DNA of 64,000 nt from Cellvibrionaceae bacterium AOL6 (lineage in GTDB: Bacteria > Pseudomonadota > Gammaproteobacteria > Pseudomonadales > Cellvibrionaceae). Position numbers and translations under genes: made by a program. Of this stretch, positions 26,887 through 35,038 are shown piece by piece; the stretch's first letter is position 1, and each line of letters starts with the position of its first letter. Under the pieces are notes generated by a model, which had not been told where the DNA came from, did not search any database, and worked only from the letters and a program-made list of their open reading frames with translations. The stretch covers positions 1 to 64,000 of the forward strand of contig NOXC01000016.1 in NCBI GenBank assembly GCA_003265435.1, in the 5' to 3' direction.

Positions 26887-29178
26887 ATGAAGAAGCACTA
26901 TCTGGGGCTGGCTGTCGTCGCGGCCATTGGCACAACGGCGCAAGCACAAGAGCTTGAAGAGGTCGTCATTACCGGCCAAAAGATTGAACGTTCGCTGCAC
27001 GATACCGCCGCCAGCGTATTCGTAATGACCGAAGAGACCTTGCGCGATGAAGAACTGGGGAATTTCTACGAACTCGTGACGCAGGCGCCCAATGTCTACG
27101 GCACCCCCAATACCGGGTTCTCCATCCGAGGCATCGACGCCTTCAACGTCTCCGGCGGAGGCAACAGTTATCTGGCCAGTATGTATGTCGACGGTGCCCC
27201 TATGCCGTATCGCGTCATCCAGAAGGGGGGCTTTTCTACCTGGGATGTTGAGCAGGTGGAAATCCTTCGGGGTCCCCAATCCACGTTGCAGGGCCGAAAC
27301 TCGCTTGCCGGTGCCGTTATCGTCAACACGCGCGACCCGGGCTACGACCCTGATTTACATCTTCGCGCGGCCGTGGGTGAATATGGGCTGAAAGAATTTG
27401 CCGCAGCCGGCGGCAGCGCCATCATTGACGATGTCGTGGCCTTTCGTTTGAGTGCGGAGAAAAATGAATTTGAAGGAGTGAATGAGAACATCACTCGCAA
27501 TGACCACAGTGACTTCAACAACAACGAAACCTACCGCGCAAAACTCTTGTTCGAGCCCTCCGCCTTGCCCGGATTTTCTGCCCTTCTAAGCTACACACAC
27601 TCGGAAGCCGAAATCGGCGTACTGTGGACGGAGCAATCCGAAGACGGCAGTGACTACGACAATCGCATCACCCTGTTCGACGCCCCGACCTTTGAAAAAG
27701 TGGATGTCGACATCAGTACCCTCGAACTCGAGTACGCCTTTAACGATGCCTGGCATCTCAGCTCAATCACCAGTTATTCCGATGCCTATTACGGCTACGA
27801 ATGGGATGGTGACGCAAGCGCCGAACCCATCTCGGTGCTGCTGGACGACCGCACCGACGAAACCTTGAGTCAGGAACTGCGGTTGGTGTTCGAATCCGAT
27901 GCCGTTGATGCCGTTTTTGGGGCTTACTACTCCAACCTCGATGTCGAAGATGTCGCGACCGGTCAGCGCGGACTGACCCTGCAGGATACCGGCCTGCCGA
28001 CACTGCTCGTCGCGCCGCCTGAGTACGGCGGACTCGGTCTGGATCAGGCCACCGCCGACATGGTGCTTTCACTCTACGCACCGATTGATCCCGTGCAACT
28101 GGGGACCGATTCCACCCTCATTCAAGAAGTCGAAACCTATGCTCTGTTCGCAGACATCACCTGGTCCGTGACGGATCACATCACTCTCTTCGGCGGCCTG
28201 CGCTGGGATCATGAAGAACAGGGCAACGAGAGCGATGCACTCTACACCATCGACAACGAAGAGCTGTTGCCGAACCCGGCAGACTACGCGGCACAGCCTC
28301 CGCTTGCGGCCCTGATCACCGGCATCAACGCCCAGCTCTACCAGATGGTCGCCGATGCATCCAGCTCAGAACCCGCCGCATCGGCTGAGTTCGAAGTGGT
28401 GCTGCCAAAAGCCGGCATCACTTACGTGATCAACGACCACATCAACCTGAGTGCGTCCTACCAACAGGGTTACCGCTCCGGCGGCGTCGGCACCAACATC
28501 GCGAAGGCGACCATCGTGAATTATGAGCCTGAGTACACGGACAACTATGAGCTGTCCTACCGCTCACAGTTTCTGGACAATCGCTTAAATATTAATGCGA
28601 ACCTGTTTTATATCGACTGGAGTGACCAGCAGGTCGATGTGCAGTTATCCGGCAATCGCTATGACTCAGAAACACGCAACGCCGGCGCGTCCACGGTGCA
28701 GGGTTTTGAGGTAGAGCTCGATTATTTGCTGCTCGATAACTGGCAACTGTTCGCAGGCATCGGGCAAGCGAAAACCGAGTTCACTGACTTTACCATCACT
28801 CAGGCAACCGCCACTTACGACCTCTCTGGACGGGGCTTTGTTCGCGCTCCGGAATGGACGGGCAACATCGGCACCACCTACAGACAAAATGGCTGGTTCC
28901 TCAACGTCAACGCGAATTACGCAAGCAGCTCCCCGGCCCTGACGAATCCGTATATCTCCGGTCTGTCCGAAGGTGAACCCGGATTCGATCCGCAGAACGA
29001 TGCGCGGACGCTGGTGAACGCGAAATTCGGCTACGAATGGGATAAGGTCGCGTTGTACGTCTACGGCACGAACCTGTTCGATGTGGAATACATTCAGTTG
29101 GCCAACATTGGCACAGACAACGTGGTGACACTCGGTCAGCCCCGAGCCATCAACGCGTCAATTGAAGCCCACTTTTAA
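26887..29178 (+). CDS. Fur-regulated TonB-dependent siderophore-type receptor
   Basis: I place the start at 26887, where AGGGGAA precedes ATG; the upstream in-frame ATG at 26833 lies inside the Fur box. The protein has about 763 residues with a signal peptide ending AQAQ. The TonB box and plug are clear: LEEVVITGQKIERSLHDTAASVFVMTEETL, FSIRGIDAFNVSGGG, VEQVEILRGPQSTLQGRNSLAGAVIVNTRDP. The barrel ends in the expected aromatic residue (ASIEAHF). It resembles the pesticin/ferric-siderophore receptor group. The convergent DUF3649/PepSY/DUF3325-type genes, also behind a probable Fur site, supply the inner-membrane part of an iron-acquisition module. Confidence 0.92.
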   Translation: MKKHYLGLAVVAAIGTTAQAQELEEVVITGQKIERSLHDTAASVFVMTEETLRDEELGNFYELVTQAPNVYGTPNTGFSIRGIDAFNVSGGGNSYLASMYVDGAPMPYRVIQKGGFSTWDVEQVEILRGPQSTLQGRNSLAGAVIVNTRDPGYDPDLHLRAAVGEYGLKEFAAAGGSAIIDDVVAFRLSAEKNEFEGVNENITRNDHSDFNNNETYRAKLLFEPSALPGFSALLSYTHSEAEIGVLWTEQSEDGSDYDNRITLFDAPTFEKVDVDISTLELEYAFNDAWHLSSITSYSDAYYGYEWDGDASAEPISVLLDDRTDETLSQELRLVFESDAVDAVFGAYYSNLDVEDVATGQRGLTLQDTGLPTLLVAPPEYGGLGLDQATADMVLSLYAPIDPVQLGTDSTLIQEVETYALFADITWSVTDHITLFGGLRWDHEEQGNESDALYTIDNEELLPNPADYAAQPPLAALITGINAQLYQMVADASSSEPAASAEFEVVLPKAGITYVINDHINLSASYQQGYRSGGVGTNIAKATIVNYEPEYTDNYELSYRSQFLDNRLNINANLFYIDWSDQQVDVQLSGNRYDSETRNAGASTVQGFEVELDYLLLDNWQLFAGIGQAKTEFTDFTITQATATYDLSGRGFVRAPEWTGNIGTTYRQNGWFLNVNANYASSSPALTNPYISGLSEGEPGFDPQNDARTLVNAKFGYEWDKVALYVYGTNLFDVEYIQLANIGTDNVVTLGQPRAINASIEAHF

Positions 29179-29225
29179 ACCGGATACTCCGGAGCCACTG
29201 ATCCATGCGGTGGCTCCGCAGAGCA

Positions 29226-29456
29226 TCAACGCCCTCTGAACAAGGGGGCGGCAATCACCTTCGTACCGCCCGCCACACTCAACACCGCCAGCCAGATAAA
29301 AATCCCTTTCGCCGAACCGTAGGCCAGAATACTCAGCACAAGACACACTAAACACGCGAGCGCACTCAAACCACTGTGCCATGCAGGCGCATGAGAATGC
29401 GTCGGCGTGGCCAAGACCATGATCATCCAGCACAATATGATTCCCGCCAGCATCAT
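29226..29456 (-). CDS. Small membrane protein, DUF3325-like
   Basis: From the ATG at 29456, which overlaps the PepSY stop as ATGA and follows GAGGAG, the protein has 76 residues with two or three membrane segments. A longer GTG start at 29465 is possible. Size, position directly after the PepSY gene and the histidine-bearing first loop (TPTHSHAPAW) fit the DUF3325 partner in iron-reductase-type operons. The sequence match itself is from memory and weak. Confidence 0.7.
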   Translation of the reverse strand: MMLAGIILCWMIMVLATPTHSHAPAWHSGLSALACLVCLVLSILAYGSAKGIFIWLAVLSVAGGTKVIAAPLFRGR

Positions 29457-31111
29457 TGGCTCCACTCCTCTGTGCCCTGCAGCGTGACTTCAGCATCCCG
29501 TTTTTGAGACGTTCGACGGGCTTCCATCTCTGCGCGCGTCGCAGGCAAACGCCGAGCCACCCAGAACAGAATTCCGGCACACAGTAACAAGCCTGTATCC
29601 ACCCCGGCACTGACGGTGTGTCCCCGGCTAAACGCGAGCGGCAGCCAATCCCCAGTGACCACACCGTTCAAAACGGGCACGCCAACGGATAAGCACGCCG
29701 CCGCGCCAAACCACAACTTCAAACTTAAGAGACTGTTGTGAATAAACAGCGTCACAACCAGCACTGACACCCAGGCAGCCGCAAACACCGGCCCCTGCCA
29801 GGCATGTGCCGAAAAGAGTCCTGCAACGCCCAGCATCTGCACATAAAACAAAGCGAGACTGGCCAACACTAAACCCATGCAGGCACCAATCGTAAAGCGA
29901 CTGATTCGCCAATACTGACGCTCAGCCAACTTGCCTTCTGCGCCATAGGCACGCCGCTCTATCCACACCATCATGCCCGATGCCGCGAGCAGGGCTGTGC
30001 TCAAGCCCAGCACAAACCACAATACTTTTACCAGAATGCCCCCAAAATTGCCGAAGTGCAGAGGGTACATCGCATCCAATATCGCGCTGGTCACGCTATC
30101 GAGCCGACCAAAGGTGGTAAAACGCCGAACCAGGTCGCCGTCCACCAGACGATATTCAAAGGTTTCGGTCAGCGTGAGTTTTTCGCTGTCCGCCGACTGC
30201 AACGAAAGAACAGCCGAGCGATCACCCCAGCCGTAAATACTGACGTCCGTCAGGGCAACGCGTCCGTGACTCGATTCAAAATCGCGCAACGCCTCGGCCA
30301 CGGGCATCTCCGCGTATTCGCCACTGCGCACTACCTCCGTTTCAGGCAGAAAGGTCGCGACGAGTTTTTCCTGATCGCCTTCAAAGGTCACGAAGGCCGA
30401 AGCCGGCACCAGCAATACGAGCACCAACCCTAAAAATGCGCCCGTAAAGCCAATCGTACCGTGGAATAAAAGCCCCCAAACACCGAGCGCTTTGTGCGTG
30501 TCCGTTAATAACAAACGAATGCTTCGCCACGGACGAAAGCGGAACATCTCCTTGAAAAATTTCCGGTGAATGATCACCCCCGTCACGACCGACATGAACA
30601 GCGCCAAGCCAAGTAAGCCCGTCGCCACCAGCCCCCAAGGGGAGCCAAGGTGTAAGTCGGCATGGAAGGTAATAAGAAAGTCCGCCATATCCGATTCAAA
30701 ACTGTCGAACCACTGCCTATCGGTGCCTTCAAAGGTGCTAATCAGCTCAAGTGTTGCGGGGTGGTGCTCAAACACTTTCAGGTTGTGCTGGTGCCGACCG
30801 TTTTCCAGCTCGACTTCCTGCTCCAGTATCAAGGTAAGCGCGCTGAACGTCTGCTCACCGGGGAGCAAAATGCGTATATGGTCGGTGTAGGCCTCGCCCA
30901 CTTCCTCAATGTGCTGCTTGAGCAAGCGCTCAACATCGTCGTAGTCAGCACTCTGAACACCACGTACTTGTGGATTTGCCCAGGCTTTTAATTCGGGGTG
31001 CCCAAACACGGCCACGGCACCGGAAAACGCCACCACAAACAGGAGTACGGCGGTCAGTACACCAAACCAGCTATGGATCAGGTAGTAGCGTTTTAACGTG
31101 TCTCTCTTCAT
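29453..31111 (-). CDS. PepSY-associated TM protein, ferric-siderophore reductase-like
   Basis: This 552-residue membrane protein is of the PepSY_TM family. The N-terminus reads YYLIHSWFGVLTAVLLFVVAFSGAVAVF, the classic first helix. There are further membrane pairs near 165-190, 210-245, 350-375 and 400-505, with conserved histidines such as LITFHADLHLG, FHGTIGF and LHFGNFGG. Members of this family reduce or release iron from siderophores at the inner membrane. The gene starts 4 bases after the small upstream gene and ends overlapping the next. Regulation by iron is suggested by the site at 31413-31433 and the converging Fur-controlled receptor. Confidence 0.88.
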   Translation of the reverse strand: MKRDTLKRYYLIHSWFGVLTAVLLFVVAFSGAVAVFGHPELKAWANPQVRGVQSADYDDVERLLKQHIEEVGEAYTDHIRILLPGEQTFSALTLILEQEVELENGRHQHNLKVFEHHPATLELISTFEGTDRQWFDSFESDMADFLITFHADLHLGSPWGLVATGLLGLALFMSVVTGVIIHRKFFKEMFRFRPWRSIRLLLTDTHKALGVWGLLFHGTIGFTGAFLGLVLVLLVPASAFVTFEGDQEKLVATFLPETEVVRSGEYAEMPVAEALRDFESSHGRVALTDVSIYGWGDRSAVLSLQSADSEKLTLTETFEYRLVDGDLVRRFTTFGRLDSVTSAILDAMYPLHFGNFGGILVKVLWFVLGLSTALLAASGMMVWIERRAYGAEGKLAERQYWRISRFTIGACMGLVLASLALFYVQMLGVAGLFSAHAWQGPVFAAAWVSVLVVTLFIHNSLLSLKLWFGAAACLSVGVPVLNGVVTGDWLPLAFSRGHTVSAGVDTGLLLCAGILFWVARRLPATRAEMEARRTSQKRDAEVTLQGTEEWSQ

Positions 31112-31115
31112 CCCC

Positions 31116-31397
31116 TCAGCCTCCCAGGTGCCGAAAGATCAATGCAACATGAAGCACACTCAAGGCACCTAACACGGCCCAAACCTGCCACAACGGATTC
31201 CTCAAAGCGGAAAATAAGACCAGCGCCGTCCAGGTGATGGGAAACATCAGTATCGGAACGCCAATGCTGTCGATCTCACCGAATGGCAGATAGATGGACG
31301 CACCCGCAGTGATCAGCGTTGCGGTAATAAAACTGACCAAGACAACCGCCAAGGTTCGCCATCGAGGTGAGCTAAAGACTCGAGCCTGAGCAGGCAT
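31116..31397 (-). CDS. Small membrane protein, DUF3649-like
   Basis: This 93-residue protein has three hydrophobic segments (about 15-38, 45-62 and 68-88). It is the first gene of a three-gene unit with PepSY_TM and a DUF3325-like protein, the position usually held by DUF3649. The WTALVLFSALRNPLWQVWAVLGAL stretch fits. No catalytic residues are seen; a structural or accessory role in the siderophore-reduction complex is inferred from gene order. Confidence 0.7.
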   Translation of the reverse strand: MPAQARVFSSPRWRTLAVVLVSFITATLITAGASIYLPFGEIDSIGVPILMFPITWTALVLFSALRNPLWQVWAVLGALSVLHVALIFRHLGG

Positions 31398-31412
31398 GGG
31401 ACCCTCCCGAGT

Positions 31413-31433
31413 AAATGAATCGCATTTCCATTA
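31413..31433 (-). promoter_or_regulatory. Probable Fur box of the PepSY operon
   Basis: The stretch AAATGAATCGCATTTCCATTA matches the Fur site at 26832-26850 at 12 of 19 aligned positions, including both AATGA/CATT ends. It lies 16 bases upstream of the DUF3649-like start on the minus strand. It is weaker than the receptor's site. Confidence 0.55.
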
Positions 31434-31720
31434 GAGGGCACGATTGTAACGTATATTGGGAGCCAAACGTCACCTCAATCTACGTTCATTGCTTTGTGGG
31501 TAAAATCGGCTGCCCCGACGCGAGCCTCACCCGAAACACATTTTCGTTCTCTTTCCCCAAATGCCCCGGCCACGGTTGAATCTTCCTGCTCCATCCCCAC
31601 CTCTATTTGTGAAGCGCATTCGAACTCGCTGACCAACGCGCCATTCTCGAGAGGGATCTATGAATCCCGTCGCGGGGGCCACGGTTCGAGTTCGGCAAAT
31701 ACAGGCAAACAGGAGACACC
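31434..31720. other. Intergenic region, no gene called
   Basis: Open frames exist on both strands (for example 31494-31766 plus, 31527-31772 minus) but they overlap each other and the peroxiredoxin start, have Ser/Pro-rich composition and lack ribosome sites. I see only promoter space for the flanking divergent genes. Confidence 0.4.
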
Positions 31721-32257
31721 ATGTACACTCAAAAGCTACATGCAGGCGACCCATTTCCGGAGGTAAAGGCAACCTTGTTGACCGGCGAACACATCAACCT
31801 AGCGGAGACTCGTGACGGTGGGGACTGGAAGATGATCGTCGTGTATCGTGGGCAGCATTGCCCTTTGTGCACGAAGTACCTAAATGAGCTGGAAACACAC
31901 CGAGAGGCGTTTCGCGAATTAGGTGTTGAGATCGTCGGCGTTTCAGCCGATAGTAAGTCACAGCTTGAATCTCACCTCGAGAAACTATCAGTGAATTTTC
32001 CCTTAGCTTATGGGCTCACCCTCGATCAACTGAAGACACTCGGTGTGTATATTTCAGACCCTCGCTCTGAAAAAGAAACGGATCATCGTTTTGCAGAGCC
32101 TGGACTGTTTATTGTCAATGAGCAGGGCAATCTCCATGTGGTTGATATAGCCAATAACCCTTTTTCCCGCCCTTCCCTTCCACAACTGCTTTCAGGCATA
32201 AAATGGATACGCGACCCCGAAAATAATTATCCGATTCGGGGGACGTACACTGCATAG
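31721..32257 (+). CDS. Peroxiredoxin-like protein (AhpC/TSA family)
   Basis: This 178-residue thioredoxin-fold protein is of the peroxiredoxin type. The redox motif is VVYRGQHCPLCTKYLNEL, with CxxC at about residues 48-51; the first Cys is the expected peroxidatic position. It also has GVEIVGVSADSK and the C-terminal FIVNEQGNLHVVDIANNPFSRP. The CPLC pair is unlike the single-Cys PxxxTxxC loop of classical AhpC and marks the redoxin subgroup common in marine proteobacteria. AGGAGA precedes the ATG by 6 bases. It is a stand-alone cytoplasmic gene. Detoxification of peroxides, plausibly linked to the adjacent iron genes, is inferred. Confidence 0.88.
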   Translation: MYTQKLHAGDPFPEVKATLLTGEHINLAETRDGGDWKMIVVYRGQHCPLCTKYLNELETHREAFRELGVEIVGVSADSKSQLESHLEKLSVNFPLAYGLTLDQLKTLGVYISDPRSEKETDHRFAEPGLFIVNEQGNLHVVDIANNPFSRPSLPQLLSGIKWIRDPENNYPIRGTYTA

Positions 32258-32276
32258 CGGTATAAAGAGCCAAATT

Positions 32277-32350
32277 AAATGGGGTCAGAACACAATTCCT
32301 TTCCGTAGAAATACCGCCCGAGGCCATTTAATGGTGATCTGACCCCATTT
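32277..32350. repeat. Hairpin repeat element, copy A
   Basis: The 74-base element has ends AAATGGGGTCAG and CTGACCCCATTT in inverted orientation, and an internal CCTTTCC-GTAGAAA stretch shared with the copy at 34951-35020. It ends 9 bases from the stop of the minus-strand lipoprotein gene at 32360 and begins 19 bases after the peroxiredoxin stop, so it could terminate both. Confidence 0.85.
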
Positions 32351-32359
32351 ATTTTGGGC

Positions 32360-34678
32360 TTATTCAGAGATGATGACTTCTTCGCCGGTTTCCGGGTGGA
32401 GTTGTTTCAGTGCATTCCAGTCCGATACGATGATGCTACCGTCATTGAGGTATTTCATATCAAGGTAGCCACTCGAGCCAAGCACTCGGCAAGTTTGCGC
32501 TTCCAAGTTATATTGCAGTACAGCAGTATCGCCGCCCAGTAGTAATGTGCGTTGGCCAGCGTGAAAGTCCATTCCTGTCCCGTTTTCCTCTACCAGCTGA
32601 TCATTCAGAAAGCGGTCTAAACACGTGTCTACCACCACCCGCCAGGCCAGGGTCTCGACGTGAATGGCATACACCGCTCCTTGTAGCTGCGCGTACAGAT
32701 AGAGCTCTTGAGTCTGTTCGTCGAAGTTAGCTCCAACAATCCCGCCAATATCGAGCCCTTCCACTTGATCCAGGTCCACAAAGTGGCTTCGTGCGCCCGT
32801 TTCCAAATCAATTTTATAAACGCCCCCATTGATATACGAAGAGTTGGTAACTAGGAGGCTATTGGATTCAGGGAGCGGAGACAACGTAGAAACGTTACTA
32901 AGAATAGGGCCCGTACCGACCACATCACTCATTATTAGAGTTGTTTCTTCAGCTGTAAGGTCATAAGAAAACACATGCTCGGAGAAGGCGTAATACAGCA
33001 TTCCGTTTTCTTCATCCAAAGCAATACCTTTAGCTAAATAATTGTATTGCTCAGACATCTGCGCGATGACATGACGATCCCCGGTACTTAAATCGACACG
33101 CAGGAGAAACCCATCAGCATTACCGGCGTCATCCAACACATACATATAGCTCTCTTCTGAATTAAGCACCATCGCGCGCGGCACGCGTATTTTTTTGCCC
33201 GATCCAATCTGGTTGTTTTCTATCAAAAATCGACGAGTACCTTCAGCCACATCTACCAGAACAACTTCTTTCACTCCGTCGTCCGATATCACAAGCTCCC
33301 CGCGCTGAGTATCCAGAAAGACGTCACGAATTTGAGAAAGATTATATAGCGGCTCTTCACTTTCTAAGGAGAGAGGTGAGACCTCCATATCTTCAAGACG
33401 AACCGTTGCAATACCTTCGTAACCAACAAGATAGGCAATCTGGCCATCGGGCGACACCGCTAATACTGAGGCCAATACGCCAGACTCAATTTGCGTTCTT
33501 TGCCATTCCCCATCAGTGACGTCAATTTCGTAGATCGCCTCTTTGTACGCATAAAAACGCGTTTCCACGCCATAAAGCCGATCGTTCGCGAAATAAATAT
33601 CTGCGAGCTGAAGGTAAGTATCATCTAGCGGCTCACCGTCCACGAGCAAGCTCAATGTCGCTTCAGCAAAGTCGTAGGAATAAATTAAAGAACGATAATC
33701 CAGCATATTGGCGGCGTAATAGCGCACCAGAAAATAAAAAACATCATTATCAAAATCGTAGGTTGTCGTCGTGACAGACGCAAAACTACTTTCATCGAAA
33801 GTCAGCTCAATATCGAGCGACCCTAAATTATGCAGCAGGGCTGTTTCGAGATTCTGGCTATACAAAACAAATTTGTTTTCACGCACCTCCGGGAGGATCA
33901 TCGTATTCCCGTCTTTATGCAATACAGCCGCACCATTTCTTTTGTAAGCTTCGTTCGTCACGGAAGAAATGCTTTCATCTTCAGCGTCAATACGGGTCAG
34001 TGTATTAAAGTCAGACCAACCAACATATTGATCATTCGCCTTATCCCACACGACGTGATCCGGCAGTTTATAGTACTTTACCTCTCGCTCTGCGGGTGTA
34101 CGCTGATCTCCACTATCGACGACTTCAACCTCAATGTGGGTCGACCCTTGATCCAATTCGACCGTCGCTTCCCATTCAACAGTGTTGTCGTCTTCGCTGG
34201 ATTTCCCCAAGGCTCCCGCACTCGCCTTACTCGAAGCCTCGTTGCTGCGAGGTATAAGCTGTGCTTCTACGCCGTTTACAAAAACACCGCTCACGCCTTT
34301 GTCATCTGAAGCCGTGCCTCGAATGGCAATCGTACCCGTGGTCGTTTTTGCCGTTTGACGCGGGTAGGTAATTGTCACGGTCGGTACCGCATCCACCGGT
34401 GTAGGTGACGGCTCTACACTAGGTACAGGCGTTGGGGTTGGTGCCGGATCGGTACTCGGTTCAGGGCTGGGCTCAGTACTGGGTTGAGGCGACGGTTCAC
34501 TAGACGGCTCTGGAGAGGGCGTCTGAGAAGGTGTCGGGGATGGTTCAGGGCTCGGGGCTTGGCTCGGCTGAGGCGTCGGCGCGGGCGCGCCACTTTCAGA
34601 TCCACCGCCCCCACCACCGCACGCAACAATCGCGCACGCCAACAGGCCAACGTATACATACTTGGGTAAAAAACGCAT
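32360..34678 (-). CDS. Large beta-propeller lipoprotein with Pro-rich linker
   Basis: From the ATG at 34678 (AAGGAAA upstream) the protein has about 772 residues. It has a lipobox (AIVACGGGGGG) and then about 75 residues of Pro/Ser/Thr/Glu repeats (PSPEPSPTPSQTPSPEP type). An Ig-like region follows (about 105-200; TVTITYPRQTAKTTTGTIAIRGTASDDKGVSGVFVNGVEA). The rest is a beta-propeller of YVTN/NHL type (about 210-770) with blades such as LAVSPDGQIAYLVGYEG. No catalytic motif is visible; it may be a surface-binding or scaffold protein of the polysaccharide region. It is flanked at both sides by the hairpin repeats at 32277 and 34951. Confidence 0.82.
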   Translation of the reverse strand: MRFLPKYVYVGLLACAIVACGGGGGGSESGAPAPTPQPSQAPSPEPSPTPSQTPSPEPSSEPSPQPSTEPSPEPSTDPAPTPTPVPSVEPSPTPVDAVPTVTITYPRQTAKTTTGTIAIRGTASDDKGVSGVFVNGVEAQLIPRSNEASSKASAGALGKSSEDDNTVEWEATVELDQGSTHIEVEVVDSGDQRTPAEREVKYYKLPDHVVWDKANDQYVGWSDFNTLTRIDAEDESISSVTNEAYKRNGAAVLHKDGNTMILPEVRENKFVLYSQNLETALLHNLGSLDIELTFDESSFASVTTTTYDFDNDVFYFLVRYYAANMLDYRSLIYSYDFAEATLSLLVDGEPLDDTYLQLADIYFANDRLYGVETRFYAYKEAIYEIDVTDGEWQRTQIESGVLASVLAVSPDGQIAYLVGYEGIATVRLEDMEVSPLSLESEEPLYNLSQIRDVFLDTQRGELVISDDGVKEVVLVDVAEGTRRFLIENNQIGSGKKIRVPRAMVLNSEESYMYVLDDAGNADGFLLRVDLSTGDRHVIAQMSEQYNYLAKGIALDEENGMLYYAFSEHVFSYDLTAEETTLIMSDVVGTGPILSNVSTLSPLPESNSLLVTNSSYINGGVYKIDLETGARSHFVDLDQVEGLDIGGIVGANFDEQTQELYLYAQLQGAVYAIHVETLAWRVVVDTCLDRFLNDQLVEENGTGMDFHAGQRTLLLGGDTAVLQYNLEAQTCRVLGSSGYLDMKYLNDGSIIVSDWNALKQLHPETGEEVIISE

Positions 34679-34950
34679 CGTATTTCCTTTTGTCTTTATT
34701 AGATCCTTTCCACATTCCACGACCTTCAAACTGGTCATGCCAAAGCCGAAAATCCTAGCGAAAAACAATGACACTTTCCAGAGAAAATGACACTAATTTC
34801 ATCTTGATTTTAAAGGGCTACAGCGAAATGTAGCGATAAAGGAGGGAAAAACGTATTACTTCGGCGAAATCTAGAACCAAGAGGAATAACTGAACCTGAC
34901 TGACCAATCAGTATGATGAACCCCGCCTTCACCTGAAGACGAGGTTAATT
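34679..34950. other. Upstream region of beta-propeller lipoprotein
   Basis: This stretch is AT-rich, with no reading frame of note. It holds the promoter of the minus-strand lipoprotein gene and leads into hairpin repeat copy B. Nothing else is seen. Confidence 0.4.
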
Positions 34951-35020
34951 GGGGTCAGAACACATTTTCCTTTCCGCTGGAGAAACGGTCCAAAACCATT
35001 TAATTGTGTTCTGACCCCAT
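34951..35020. repeat. Hairpin repeat element, copy B
   Basis: The 70-base element has perfect 14-base inverted ends: GGGGTCAGAACACA at 34951-34964 and TGTGTTCTGACCCC at 35004-35017 with a slightly longer tail. Its interior (CCTTTCCGCTGGAGAAA...CCATTTAAT) resembles copy A. It ends about 20 bases before the stop of the minus-strand PL7 gene at 35039. Confidence 0.87.
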
Positions 35021-35038
35021 TTTTACATTTTTAGGGGC

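Noticed and set aside
31494-31766. Open frame upstream of and overlapping the peroxiredoxin gene
   Set aside because: Ser/Pro/Thr-rich noise composition, no ribosome site, and overlap with the well-supported peroxiredoxin start.
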